Shown one piece after another: positions 10,721-19,599 of a DNA stretch of 64,000 nucleotides (its first letter is position 1; each line of letters starts with the position of its first letter). Source of the stretch: DATMER01 sp040349255. GTDB taxonomy: Bacteria; Acidobacteriota; Thermoanaerobaculia; Multivoradales; UBA5704. The notes under the pieces are model-generated. The model had not been told where the DNA came from. It was given only the letters and a program-made list of their open reading frames with translations, and did not search any database. Both the position numbers and the translations under genes were made by a program. The DNA is taken from contig JBEQUE010000123.1 of assembly GCA_040349255.1 (NCBI GenBank), positions 52,059-116,058 on the forward strand. Reading direction: 5' to 3'.

Positions 10721-12520
10721 TTGGACAACATCCGAAACTTCTGCATCATCGCTCACATCGACCATGGGAAGTCTACCCTGGCCGACCGGCTGATCCAGCG
10801 CTGCGGCGGCGTCGAGGACCGTGAGTTCCGGGACCAGATCCTGGACTCCATGGACATCGAGCGCGAACGCGGCATCACCATCAAGAGCAACACGGTCAGC
10901 CTCCTGTACGACGCCAAGGACGGCAACCGCTACCAGCTCAACCTCATCGACACCCCGGGCCACGTGGACTTCTCGCACGAGGTCCGCCGGTCGCTCATGT
11001 CCTGCGAGGGAGCGCTCCTCCTGGTCGACGCCTCCCAAGGAGTCGAGGCCCAGACCGTGGCCAACCTCTATCTCGCCATGGAGTTCGACCTGGAGATCGT
11101 GCCGGTCATCAACAAGATCGACCTGCCCTCGGCGGAAATCGAGCGCGTCCGCGAGGAGATCGACTCCGACCTCGGGCTCGATCCGTTCGAAGCCGTGCTC
11201 TGCGCGGCCAAGCAGGGGATCGGCATCGACGACGTCCTCGAAGCGGTCGTCCACAAGCTGCCGCCGCCCAAGGGCGATCCGGCCGATCCGCTCCGCGCCC
11301 TGGTCTTCGACGCCCAGTACGACGCCTATCGCGGCGTCGTCCTTCTCGTCCGGGTCAAGGACGGCAGCATCCGGGCGGGCCAGACCATCCGGCTGATGCA
11401 CACCGAGAAGGAGTACAAGGTCGAGGAGGTCGGACACCTGCGCCTGAAGCGGATCAAGACCGACGAGCTCGAGGCGGGCGACGTGGGCTACATCATCGCC
11501 GGCATCAAGGCGGTCCGGGACATCACCATCGGCGACACCATCACCCAGGCCGACCGCCCGGCTCCCGAGCCGCTCCCGGGCTACAAGGACGCCAAGCCGG
11601 TCGTCTTCTCGTCGATCTATCCCATCGCCACGGACGACTACGAGGACCTGGCCCGCGCCCTGGAGAAGCTCCAGATCAACGACGCCGCCCTGACCTACCA
11701 GAAGGACTCCTCGACCGCGCTGGGCTTCGGCTTCCGCTGCGGCTTCCTCGGGCTGCTCCACCTGGAGGTGGTGCAGGAGCGGCTGGAGCGCGAGTACGAC
11801 CTCTCGCTCCTCCTCTCCGCGCCGTCCGTGCGCTACGAGGTCACGCTGGAGGACGGCGAGGTCCTCTGGGTGGACAACCCCGCCCACTTCCCGGACCCGT
11901 CTTCGATCGCCTCCGCGCGGGAGCCCTACATCAAGGCGACCATCCTGATCCCCGAGCGCTATCTCGGGCCGATCATGGAGCTCTGCCGCGAGCGCCGGGG
12001 CATGAACCTGACCTACGAGTACCTGACCCAGAGCCGCGTGCAGGTGGTCGTCGACCTGCCGCTCGCCGAGATCCTCTTCGACTTCTACGACCGTCTGAAG
12101 AGCCTCACCCAGGGCTACGGCTCCTTCGACTACGAGCTGACCGACTACCGGGAGACCGACCTCGTCAAGGTGGACATCCTGGTCAACGGCGAGAAGGTGG
12201 ACGCCCTCTCGCAGCTCGTCCATCGCGAGAAGTCGCGGCCGCGGGCGCTGCACTACTGCGAGCGGCTCGCCGAGACCATCCCCAAGCAGCAGTTCAAGAT
12301 CGCCATCCAGGGCGCCATCGGCGGCAACATCATCGCGCGCTCGACGATCAGCGCCTTCCGCAAGGACGTGACCGCGAAGTGCTACGGGGGCGACATCAGC
12401 CGCAAGCGCAAGCTCCTCGAGAAGCAGAAGGAAGGCAAGAAGAGGATGAAGATGGTCGGCTCCGTGGAGATCCCGCAGGAGGCCTTCCTCGCCGTCCTCA
12501 AGTCGGAGGCCGGATCCTGA
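10721..12520 (+). CDS. lepA: Elongation factor 4 (LepA) GTPase
   Basis: 599 residues, usual length. G1 AHIDHGKST (residues 11-19), G3 DTPGH, G4 NKID are intact, and the LepA-specific C-terminus is present (GGNIIARSTISAFRKDVTAK, GGDISRKRKLLEKQKEGKKR). LepA binds the ribosome and promotes back-translocation or helps 30S assembly. The start is TTG (MDNIRNFCII in translation), with a GAGAGGA ribosome site 7-8 bp before it; no in-frame ATG gives the conserved N-terminus. It leads a unit with the Lon-N-like gene 2 bp downstream. Confidence 0.97.
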   Translation: MDNIRNFCIIAHIDHGKSTLADRLIQRCGGVEDREFRDQILDSMDIERERGITIKSNTVSLLYDAKDGNRYQLNLIDTPGHVDFSHEVRRSLMSCEGALLLVDASQGVEAQTVANLYLAMEFDLEIVPVINKIDLPSAEIERVREEIDSDLGLDPFEAVLCAAKQGIGIDDVLEAVVHKLPPPKGDPADPLRALVFDAQYDAYRGVVLLVRVKDGSIRAGQTIRLMHTEKEYKVEEVGHLRLKRIKTDELEAGDVGYIIAGIKAVRDITIGDTITQADRPAPEPLPGYKDAKPVVFSSIYPIATDDYEDLARALEKLQINDAALTYQKDSSTALGFGFRCGFLGLLHLEVVQERLEREYDLSLLLSAPSVRYEVTLEDGEVLWVDNPAHFPDPSSIASAREPYIKATILIPERYLGPIMELCRERRGMNLTYEYLTQSRVQVVVDLPLAEILFDFYDRLKSLTQGYGSFDYELTDYRETDLVKVDILVNGEKVDALSQLVHREKSRPRALHYCERLAETIPKQQFKIAIQGAIGGNIIARSTISAFRKDVTAKCYGGDISRKRKLLEKQKEGKKRMKMVGSVEIPQEAFLAVLKSEAGS

Positions 12521-12522
12521 GC

Positions 12523-13209
12523 ATGGCCATCACGCAAGAACCCCAGGAGATACCGACCCTCATCCCCGTCTTTCCGCTGACGGGCTCGCTGTTGCTGCCG
12601 GGCAACCTGCTGCCGCTGAACATCTTCGAGCCGCGCTACCGGAACATGGTGGAGGACGCCCTGGCCGGCGGCCAGCACATCGGGATGATCCAGCCGCTCG
12701 TGCCGCGGCAGGACAACTGGGTGGCCGAGGCCGAGTCGGCGTCTCACCCGGACCTCTATCCGATCGGCTGCGTCGGCAAGATCGAGCGCAGCGAGAAGCA
12801 GCTGGACGGCCGCTACCTGATCGTGCTGCGCGGGATCAGCCGCTTCCGGATCGTACGCGAGCTGCCGATGTGGCGCGGCTACCGCCAGGTGGAGGCCGAC
12901 TACACGGACTTCCCCGGCGACGAGTCGGAGCCGTCGAGCCTGCTGAACCCCGCGCGCCTCCTGCACGCGCTGCGCACCTTCTCCGAGAAGCACGGACTGG
13001 AGTTCGACTTCGACCTCCTGGGCTCGCTGCCCGGCGTGATCCTGCTCAACGGCCTCGCCGCCGCCCTCCCCTTCCGGCCCGCCGAGAAGCAGGCGCTCCT
13101 CGAGGCGCCCGGCACCCTGGAAAGAGAAGAGCTCCTCCTGACGTTGATGGGGATGGGGCTCGACACCCTGTCGACCGACGAGTACTACTCCCCGCCCACC
13201 GTCCACTAG
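12523..13209 (+). CDS. Lon N-terminal-like (LON substrate-binding) domain protein
   Basis: 228 residues; homology begins at IPTLIPVFPLTGSLLLPGNLLPLNIFEPRYRNMVEDAL, the hallmark of the Lon N-terminal (PUA-like) domain, followed by IGCVGKIERSEKQLDGRYLIVLRGISRFR. It has no ATPase or protease domain, so it belongs to the stand-alone LON-domain proteins of unknown exact role, probably protein binding. The ATG sits 2 bp after the lepA stop, so they are co-transcribed and likely coupled. An upstream in-frame extension overlaps lepA and is not homologous. Confidence 0.88.
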   Translation: MAITQEPQEIPTLIPVFPLTGSLLLPGNLLPLNIFEPRYRNMVEDALAGGQHIGMIQPLVPRQDNWVAEAESASHPDLYPIGCVGKIERSEKQLDGRYLIVLRGISRFRIVRELPMWRGYRQVEADYTDFPGDESEPSSLLNPARLLHALRTFSEKHGLEFDFDLLGSLPGVILLNGLAAALPFRPAEKQALLEAPGTLEREELLLTLMGMGLDTLSTDEYYSPPTVH

Positions 13210-13241
13210 AGGGAGCGAAGCGAGGGAAGAAGGAGACCGTT

Positions 13242-14948
13242 ATTTCCAACCAGATCACCGGGGACACCCGGGGCATCAAGACCTCCGAGATCCGCGCGCT
13301 GGAGCGCACCTACCGCCGCCGCGTCGATCCGCGGGAGGTGGTCTCGCCGGAGCTGGCCCGGCACATGACCGAAATCTCGCGCCAGCTCGGCCGGCAGGTC
13401 GGCGTGCTGCTCGACCGCGACGGCTCGGTGCGCAACGTCATCCTGGGCGACGCCCACAGCCTGACCCTGCCGGACGTCGGCCGCCTGCGCGGCGGCGCGG
13501 GTCGATTCCGCGGCCTGCGGCTCGTCCACACCCATCTCAAGGGAGAGCCGCTGACCAAGGACGACCTGAACGACCTCGCGCTCCTGCGCCTCGACATGGT
13601 CGCCATGGTCGAGGTCCTGGGGGACGGCCTGCCGGGCCGGGCCGAGGTCGCCCACCTGGCGCCCGAGGCCTCCGTCCAGAGCGACGACCGCCCCGCCGAT
13701 ACTCCCCAGGACCCCTTCGAGCGCATCCGGATGCGGGACGTCTACCAGCTCGCGAACGACTTCGACGTCCAGGCCACCATGCGGGCCCTGGAGGAGGAGG
13801 TCGCGCGCATCATCAGCGACGCGGGCCAGACCGAGAAGGAGCGCGTGCTGGTGATCGGCATCGTGCCGGACGACGAGCATTTCCAGGAGATGCTGGAGCT
13901 GGTGCGCTCGGCGGACGTGGAGATCGCCGGCACCATGCGCCAGAAGCGCTCGCAGGTCCACCCGAGAACGGTCGTGGGCAGCGGCAAGCTCCAGGAGATC
14001 GTCCTCGAAGCCATGCGCCGCCGCGCGACCGTGGCGGTCTTCGACATCGACCTCAAACCCGCCCAGTCGCGGGCCTTCGAGGATGCGACCGGCCTCAAGG
14101 CGGTCGACCGTACCCAGCTCATCCTGGACGTCTTCGCGCAGCGCGCGAAGAGCCGGGACGGCAAGCTGCAAGTCGAGCTGGCGCAGCTCAAGTACTCTCT
14201 CCCCCGCCTGACCGATCAGGACGCGGGCCTCTCGCGCCTGACCGGAGGCATCGGAGGCCGGGGCCCCGGTGAGACCGTGATGGAAATTGGCCGCCGGCGG
14301 ATCCGAGACCGCATCCGGTCGTTAGAGAAGCAGGTGGAGAGCCTCTCGAAGCAGCGAGACCTCCGCCGTCGCCGCCGTCACGAGGAAGGGGTCCCGACCC
14401 TCTCGATCCTCGGCTATACCAACGCCGGCAAGAGCACCCTCCTGAACGCCCTGACCGGCAGCGAAGTGGAAGCCGCGGACAAGCTCTTCATGACCCTCGA
14501 CCCCACCAGCCGCCGCCTGCGCTTTCCTCGCGAGGGCGAGGTGGTGATCACCGACACCGTGGGCTTCATGGCCGACCTGCCGAAGGACCTGATTGCCGCC
14601 TTCAAGGCCACCCTGGAAGAGCTGTCCGACGCGGATTTGCTGCTGCACGTCGTGGACGCGGCCGATCCCAGGCTGGAGGCCAAGAAGGCCGCCGTGGAAG
14701 GCATCCTGGAGGAGTTGGAGCTCCACGAGATTCCGCGCCTGCTGGTATTGAACAAGGTGGACTTGCTCCCCGAGCATGAAGTCGAGACGCTGAGCAAGCG
14801 TTACGGGGGAATTCCGGTGAGTGCAGTGACTCGCAAGGGGCTGCCCGATTTGATCCATGCCGCCGAAGAGCGGCTGGGGCGGGAGCGGCCTTTTGTGAAG
14901 GAGTATGGGCCGGGGCCGGCGGAGGGAGTGACAGCCGAGGCGGGGTGA
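13242..14948 (+). CDS. hflX: Ribosome-associated GTPase HflX, apparent ATT start
   Basis: About 568 residues. N-terminal HflX region (GIKTSEIRALERTYRRR, LARHMTEISRQLGRQVGVLLDR), the middle glycine-rich segment (GGIGGRGPGET), and the G domain with P-loop GYTNAGKST near residue 391, DTVGF, and NKVD. HflX splits stalled 70S ribosomes. The reading frame stays open into the previous gene, yet between that gene's stop and the conserved start there is no ATG, GTG or TTG in frame. A perfect AAGGAG (13230-13235) lies 6 bp before an in-frame ATT at 13242. GTG at about 13337 would remove conserved sequence. So ATT initiation is the best reading. Confidence 0.9.
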   Translation: MSNQITGDTRGIKTSEIRALERTYRRRVDPREVVSPELARHMTEISRQLGRQVGVLLDRDGSVRNVILGDAHSLTLPDVGRLRGGAGRFRGLRLVHTHLKGEPLTKDDLNDLALLRLDMVAMVEVLGDGLPGRAEVAHLAPEASVQSDDRPADTPQDPFERIRMRDVYQLANDFDVQATMRALEEEVARIISDAGQTEKERVLVIGIVPDDEHFQEMLELVRSADVEIAGTMRQKRSQVHPRTVVGSGKLQEIVLEAMRRRATVAVFDIDLKPAQSRAFEDATGLKAVDRTQLILDVFAQRAKSRDGKLQVELAQLKYSLPRLTDQDAGLSRLTGGIGGRGPGETVMEIGRRRIRDRIRSLEKQVESLSKQRDLRRRRRHEEGVPTLSILGYTNAGKSTLLNALTGSEVEAADKLFMTLDPTSRRLRFPREGEVVITDTVGFMADLPKDLIAAFKATLEELSDADLLLHVVDAADPRLEAKKAAVEGILEELELHEIPRLLVLNKVDLLPEHEVETLSKRYGGIPVSAVTRKGLPDLIHAAEERLGRERPFVKEYGPGPAEGVTAEAG

Positions 14949-14963
14949 GCTACAATCGGGAAC

Positions 14964-15221
14964 ATGTTCCTGCAACGTGCGACGATGAAGTTTGAAGACT
15001 TGGAATCCGAGGCCTTGAAGCGGCCAACCGACGAGAGGGCGAAGCTTGCCTGTTCGCTGATCCTCAGCCTGGAAGAGTCCACGGCCGAGACCGATCCGGA
15101 ACTGCGCAAGCTCTGGGCTGCCGAAGCAAAGCGACGGTACCGCGAGTATCTCGAAGGCAAGGTTGAGCTTATTCCGGGCGAGGAGGCTGTCCGTAGAGCT
15201 CGCGCTGCTTTGCGGACATGA
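14964..15221 (+). CDS. Addiction-module antitoxin (RelB/CHP02574-like)
   Basis: 85 residues (79 if the ATG at 14985 is used; the homology starts there with MKFEDLESEALKRP). The pattern DLESEALKRPTDERAKLACSLILSLEES followed by RKLWAAEAKRRYREYLEGKVELIPGEEAVRRARAAL is that of short antitoxins paired with RelE/ParE toxins. It overlaps the toxin start by four bases (ATGA). A truncated second copy of its N-terminus lies at 15750-15790. A TACAAT-like -10 sits very close to the start, which might mean a leaderless message. Confidence 0.85.
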   Translation: MFLQRATMKFEDLESEALKRPTDERAKLACSLILSLEESTAETDPELRKLWAAEAKRRYREYLEGKVELIPGEEAVRRARAALRT

Positions 15222-15511
15222 AGAGCTTTGAGCTTCAGCCCCGAGCCGACAGAGAGCTGAACAAGTCCGCTGGTTTTTATGAGGAGCAGGTTCCCGGACT
15301 TGGGGACCGCTTCTTGGACGACTTCATGGCTCTCATGCGGCGTCTCCTGGATCATCCACGGTCCGGCGCCATCGTCGAGGACGAGATACGAGTCGCTCGC
15401 TTTCGACGCTTCGCCTATGATGTCTACTACCAGATCGAAGAAACCCGGCTGGTCGTCCTGGCGATCACCGACCAGCGGAGAGAGCCGGGCTCTTGGAAGC
15501 GAGATTCCTGA
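15218..15511 (+). CDS. RelE/ParE-family toxin
   Basis: 97 residues with the family pattern: FELQPRADRELNKSAGFYEEQVPGLGDRFLDDFMALMRRL, then HPRSGAIVEDEIRVARFRRFAYDVYYQIEETRLVVLAITDQRREPGSW. The Arg-rich RFRRFAYDVYY strand and the closing VLAI..QRREPGSW segment are typical of ParE/RelE-type ribonuclease or gyrase-poison toxins. It is translationally coupled to the antitoxin upstream. Family alone does not tell whether the target is mRNA or gyrase. Confidence 0.88.
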   Translation: MKSFELQPRADRELNKSAGFYEEQVPGLGDRFLDDFMALMRRLLDHPRSGAIVEDEIRVARFRRFAYDVYYQIEETRLVVLAITDQRREPGSWKRDS

Positions 15512-15530
15512 CTACCCGTTAGGAGTTGAA

Positions 15531-15725
15531 ATGATCATTGACCCGATCGTAGAGCGGCTTCACAAACAGCGCGAAGAGTACATGGAACAGTTTCATTACG
15601 ACCTTGACGCGATCATCCGCGACATCAAGGCCCACGAAGCAGCCTGTGAGACGCACCTGCTAGAAGCTCCGGCCTCGCCCCCGCTCAAACCGGCTACCCA
15701 GGGAATCCGATTCGCTCGGCGGTAA
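15531..15725 (+). CDS. Small conserved-looking protein, unknown function
   Basis: 64 residues: MIIDPIVERLHKQREEYMEQFHYDLDAIIRDIKAHEAA followed by a short variable tail. A clear AGGAG lies 6 bp before the ATG. Proteins starting with this helical pattern are frequently encoded beside toxin-antitoxin genes, but I cannot name a function. Only 19 bp separate it from the toxin gene, so it may belong to the same transcript. Confidence 0.6.
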   Translation: MIIDPIVERLHKQREEYMEQFHYDLDAIIRDIKAHEAACETHLLEAPASPPLKPATQGIRFARR

Positions 15726-15749
15726 TGTTGGCCGCCAAGTGAGACAAGA

Positions 15750-15790
15750 GCGTTCGATGACTTGGAATCTGAAGCTCTGAAGTTCCCGCC
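15750..15790 (+). pseudogene. Truncated antitoxin copy at island edge
   Basis: The translation FDDLESEALKFPP here repeats DLESEALKRP from the intact antitoxin at 14985, and the DNA is nearly identical over about 27 bp. The homology stops at about 15790, just where low-GC sequence of the 15.8-19.6 kb insertion starts. So a second toxin-antitoxin copy was probably cut by the insertion. Confidence 0.65.
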
Positions 15791-15815
15791 GAAATCCTGT
15801 CACTTTCGCTGGCAT

Positions 15816-17036
15816 TTAGGTCACCTCCTCTGCATTACTTAGGCAACAGAACTCCGGGAAGCCACCTTCTCTCGAAAGCCCAGGACCATCACAATTTAAA
15901 TCTATCATTCCTGCATGAGAGATATTAACATTAATATTACCGCAACAGGCGTTCTCGTCCACAGTGAATACTTCCACACTCTCTCCATCCCATCCCGCAC
16001 CTAGGCCGCCAAGCTCTGCAAAGCTTTCGTCCTCTACTTCAAAGCGTTTCCCTGCTTTACGTAGTTGGGTACAGTAGATCATACCACCATTGTTGGTCAC
16101 CGCCTCAATGGTCTCGGAGTGAGGATGGCCATACCTCCCACAGCCATGAGAGACCAAGACATGACTTTGGCCTTCTGGGGATTGCCTTAAAACTCTTTTC
16201 CAAGCAACTTGGTCATAATCCTGGCCACCGACTACACCTAATCTAGCACCATGGTGCCAAGCAATCGCAACGTCACATTCAAGATAGTTGGAGTTCCCAA
16301 GCCGTCTCAGAATTTCTTTCCAAGTTATAGCATTGGCGTCGCCACCGAACAATACTCGCACACCCCTATACTCTAGGGTCACCACTGCACTTGCAGCGTT
16401 CCAATCAACGCTTGTCTCAAGCATAGTACCTAAAAGAGACGAAAGATCACTCCCAGGCTCCGATAGAATCGAAAGCATGTTCAGAACTCGATCACGAAGT
16501 ACCTGAGATGGAGCAAGCAAAGACAGCAATATATCCGGGCTTAGGCCTGACTGCTCAAGGATGACCGGATAGGTTGAAGGGCTTGCCCCCGTGGGAGCCA
16601 CCAACTCGAAGTGAAAATCCTGCCGCCGCAATGCGGCTTGATACAATACCTCAACTAGTGCTCCCAGTGCTCTCAACTTCCGCTGACTAGTAGAATTACT
16701 CGCAACCCCAGTACCTGGTACCAGCGTGCGCTTAGCAATCTCCCACAAAGTCCTATACTCGGTACCATTACAATATATCCTTCGAATTCTTGCCAATATA
16801 TCCTCGTCGAGGAGTAGATCCCCCAAGCCACTTATATGATCCCAATCTAAATGAGTCAACAGCAGAAAAGCAATTTCCGTTCTCGAATCATTAACTATTC
16901 GAGTTACAAGCGCCTCCCTCAAAGGGTTCCTCGCAAGGGGAGCGGCGCCACAGTCAATTATTCCCACGCGAGAATCCCCAAAGTCGATCAGGCAAGAACT
17001 TGCCTGGCCTACGTTGAACACAGTAACGCCGATCAC
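15816..17036 (-). CDS. ComEC-like metallo-beta-lactamase-fold hydrolase
   Basis: 406 residues. The N-terminus VTVFNVGQASSCLIDFG ... IIDCGA and the metal motif LLLTHLDWDHISGL (His62, Asp64, Asp66, His67) match the ComEC/Rec2-type MBL fold, where the second His of HxHxDH is Asp. Later metal strands are suggested by LFGGDAN (near 253) and VSHGCGRYGHPH (near 299-310). There is no membrane segment, so it is a soluble phosphodiesterase/nuclease-like enzyme; substrate unknown. GTG start overlaps the response-regulator stop (GTGA). Base use is far more AT-rich than its neighbours. As the last gene of the kinase-regulator-hydrolase unit it may be the output enzyme. Confidence 0.8.
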   Translation of the reverse strand: MIGVTVFNVGQASSCLIDFGDSRVGIIDCGAAPLARNPLREALVTRIVNDSRTEIAFLLLTHLDWDHISGLGDLLLDEDILARIRRIYCNGTEYRTLWEIAKRTLVPGTGVASNSTSQRKLRALGALVEVLYQAALRRQDFHFELVAPTGASPSTYPVILEQSGLSPDILLSLLAPSQVLRDRVLNMLSILSEPGSDLSSLLGTMLETSVDWNAASAVVTLEYRGVRVLFGGDANAITWKEILRRLGNSNYLECDVAIAWHHGARLGVVGGQDYDQVAWKRVLRQSPEGQSHVLVSHGCGRYGHPHSETIEAVTNNGGMIYCTQLRKAGKRFEVEDESFAELGGLGAGWDGESVEVFTVDENACCGNINVNISHAGMIDLNCDGPGLSREGGFPEFCCLSNAEEVT

Positions 17037-17758
17037 AGATTCACCTTAATGTCCAGAATGCGCGCGATCTCCTCGCGCTCTTTGTCCACATCAACGGTTT
17101 TAGTTTTTATGAGCACCTCGACTTCATAGTCTCTATATTTTTTATACGTCTCTGCCAAAAATGAGCCACCCTCAATTCTAGCCTCTAATGGGCACATATC
17201 CAAATCTATGAGCCTCTCCAGGATGTACCTATCTCTCGCGGTGGCACGGATGCGCATCTTTCCTCTATCGCGGTATAATTGAACTACTTCCCACGCCGTT
17301 CTGTTAGTTAATTTCTCCTTGCCCAAAAAGAATGAAATAGCATCTAGCAACGCGCCGGGGTCATCAGTCTTCTTGAAGAACATATTCGCCCCCGCCTCCA
17401 ATGCTTCATTGATTATATTTCTGTTCGCCACGTTTGAGTGAACAATGACAGGAGTGCGGGAATCTACTTCGCGCTCACCGGCGCGAATCGATCTGATGAA
17501 TGCTATTCCATCTCGAGGATTTTGATCGAGAGGGAACATCAAATCGAGCAGTATCACGACATTCTTGGAGCCGTACCTTTGAAGGGGTCCCAATATCTTC
17601 AATTCATGCTGCGCAATTTGTAAATCTTCGGCCGTCTTATGCTCTGCCGGCAGTTCGGCAAACTGAGTAGTCCTCAATACGCTTTCTTCTGGCTCGTCAT
17701 CAATCTCTAGAATTGTGGCATTCGTTGCTACATCTTTGACGTCATTGCTCTTGGCCAT
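17033..17758 (-). CDS. Divergent response-regulator-like protein
   Basis: 241 residues with a receiver-like first half: acidic pair Asp20-Asp21 (ILEIDDEPEES), phospho-acceptor candidate Asp72 (VVILLDLMFP), Ser108 (PVIVHSN) and Lys129/130 (MFFKK). A longer than usual segment lies between the acidic pair and Asp72. The second half (about 140-241) has no DNA-binding motif I can recognise and is rich in charged helices. It sits between the kinase and the MBL hydrolase, overlapping the latter by 4 bp, so it probably relays the kinase signal to the hydrolase by protein contact rather than as a transcription factor. AT-rich like the other island genes. Confidence 0.8.
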   Translation of the reverse strand: MAKSNDVKDVATNATILEIDDEPEESVLRTTQFAELPAEHKTAEDLQIAQHELKILGPLQRYGSKNVVILLDLMFPLDQNPRDGIAFIRSIRAGEREVDSRTPVIVHSNVANRNIINEALEAGANMFFKKTDDPGALLDAISFFLGKEKLTNRTAWEVVQLYRDRGKMRIRATARDRYILERLIDLDMCPLEARIEGGSFLAETYKKYRDYEVEVLIKTKTVDVDKEREEIARILDIKVNL

Positions 17759-17772
17759 AGATAACTAGTCCT

Positions 17773-19599
17773 TTAGCGTGGAAGCGCGACGGTGAACACT
17801 GTTGTGTAACCCTCAAACTTCGCTCTTCTTGCTGGATCGTCTAAGAAGGGTGTACTCAAAACCCATACACGTCCGTGATGTGCCTCTACTATAGTTTTGA
17901 CTACTTGAAGTCCAAGGCCAGTCCCCTGTATGTAGCGGGTGCTATCGAGAATATCGCTCCGGCTAAATGCGTCGAATATACGCTCATAATTTGATTCTGC
18001 TATTCCAAGCCCCTTGTCAGTCACAGTGACCCGAACCTCTCGTTCAGACCACCACGCCCCTAGTTCGACCACCTCGTTACGCCAGCTGTACTTGGCAGCG
18101 TTCTCCAGTAAGTTCTCGAATACCAAGTCCAACTTATCATAATCTCCTCTAATCTCAGGAAGTCGCTGAAGACTGTCGTTGACCTGGATTCTCACTTTTT
18201 GCTGGCGGGCAAATGGTTCAATTCGGGCGACTACCCTTTGAAGAAGCTTGAAAAGGCTTATCGAACTCCAGTTGAGGCCCATTACTGAAATCAAGCCCTT
18301 CTGAATGAGCAGTAACTCTTCGCTCCTGCGCACAGCCAAATCTTTATGCTGCTTGGCCCGCTCTATAATCTCCATTTCCTCCTCGACGCCAGGGCGCTGC
18401 TTCAGACGGAATGTAAGCTCAGATAGCTGAGATGTAATTGCGGCGAGCGGACGACGCAAACTGTGTCCGACCACTTCCAGCAATTCAGTCAGCTTCTCTG
18501 TTTGGATTGCTTCGGTCCGCGCCTGCAGCAAACTTCCTATAAAGAAACCAATACTGTTCAGAACACCTTCGGTTTGCGAGTTAAAGCTTCGGGAGTCTTT
18601 CGTAAAGACTGCAAGACAACCTTTTAGTGTCGCACCTTTTATAGGTACGACGGCACAGGCCCTAAAACCTTCGTTCTGGGCGACCTCTCTATTGGCCACT
18701 CCAGGTGTCGAAGCTATATCGGTGATAAAAAGTGATCTTTGTTGCATGGCAACACGTCCCGCAAGGCTAGAATTGACAGCAAAGCGGGAAAGAACAGAAT
18801 ATTGTCTTGAGAATCCCCAGTTGCCAATTAATCTCAGATACTCTGGGTCGCTCGGCTCAATCAGGTAGACTGCTGCTGCTGCTGAATTTGCTACCCGCAC
18901 AGCGGCTTCAGCCGCCAAAGAGCACAATCTATTTACATCACTTTCTGATGGAAGCATAGATAGCGTCCTGTTCAAAGCACCATATTGGTACTTTTCCCAC
19001 GCCAAGCTTAGAAGAGAAACCAGTAGCGAAGAAATACCCTGAAGCGCTGTGATGTCAGAGTCAGAGAACCCTGCCGGAAGAAGTCTGTTGGTTGAAGATA
19101 GACGATTAAAGGCTCTGAATACGCCGCGGAGCTCAAGAGAGCCCGAGAAGGGAATGAACACTCCACTCCTCAGGTCACCCGAGGGGAGGCAGCGAGCCCA
19201 TAAGCGAACTGTCTTCTTATCTGCATCGGATTCTTGAGATATATTGTTGGAACGTATGGTATCATTTCTAAAGAATGCAAGTCCGGTCAGGTGTTCTCCG
19301 GGGGAATGATTCTCGTCAGGGCGACTGTCTTGGTGGATGCCTGAAGCTGCAACCAAGGAAAGCTTATGCCGAGTACCCTCATACAATAGAATAGACAGAG
19401 ACTCAACCTGAAGAAATGAACTGAGATGATCAATAAGCGTCTGTATAATTGAACTCGCATGTTGGAAGTGGAACTCCGAGATAGCGTGTGGGCCAACGGA
19501 CCTGACTTCTGCCTGAAGTTCGACTACCAAATTGAGAGGAAGGGAGGGTCCCGTGCTCGTGCGAGAGCGCAGTAGCGAAGAGGATGAACGCGGAGACAT
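17773..19599 (-). CDS. Soluble GAF-domain sensor histidine kinase
   Basis: 608 residues from the ATG of MSPRSSSSLLR, chosen because GAGGAG lies 8 bp upstream; an in-frame ATG 42 bp earlier has no such site. There is no membrane helix. GAF-like regions lie around residues 30-190 and 210-360 (VANSAAAAVYLIEPSD, LAGRVAMQQRSLFITDIASTPGV). The kinase core has the H box VGHSLRRPLAA (His379), N box ENLLENAAKYSW, G1 DKGLGIAESNYERIF and G2 GTGLGLQVVK. It therefore senses a cytoplasmic cue and should autophosphorylate. It lies 14 bp before the regulator gene. Codon use is strongly AT-shifted, a sign of transfer. Confidence 0.9.
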   Translation of the reverse strand: MSPRSSSSLLRSRTSTGPSLPLNLVVELQAEVRSVGPHAISEFHFQHASSIIQTLIDHLSSFLQVESLSILLYEGTRHKLSLVAASGIHQDSRPDENHSPGEHLTGLAFFRNDTIRSNNISQESDADKKTVRLWARCLPSGDLRSGVFIPFSGSLELRGVFRAFNRLSSTNRLLPAGFSDSDITALQGISSLLVSLLSLAWEKYQYGALNRTLSMLPSESDVNRLCSLAAEAAVRVANSAAAAVYLIEPSDPEYLRLIGNWGFSRQYSVLSRFAVNSSLAGRVAMQQRSLFITDIASTPGVANREVAQNEGFRACAVVPIKGATLKGCLAVFTKDSRSFNSQTEGVLNSIGFFIGSLLQARTEAIQTEKLTELLEVVGHSLRRPLAAITSQLSELTFRLKQRPGVEEEMEIIERAKQHKDLAVRRSEELLLIQKGLISVMGLNWSSISLFKLLQRVVARIEPFARQQKVRIQVNDSLQRLPEIRGDYDKLDLVFENLLENAAKYSWRNEVVELGAWWSEREVRVTVTDKGLGIAESNYERIFDAFSRSDILDSTRYIQGTGLGLQVVKTIVEAHHGRVWVLSTPFLDDPARRAKFEGYTTVFTVALPR

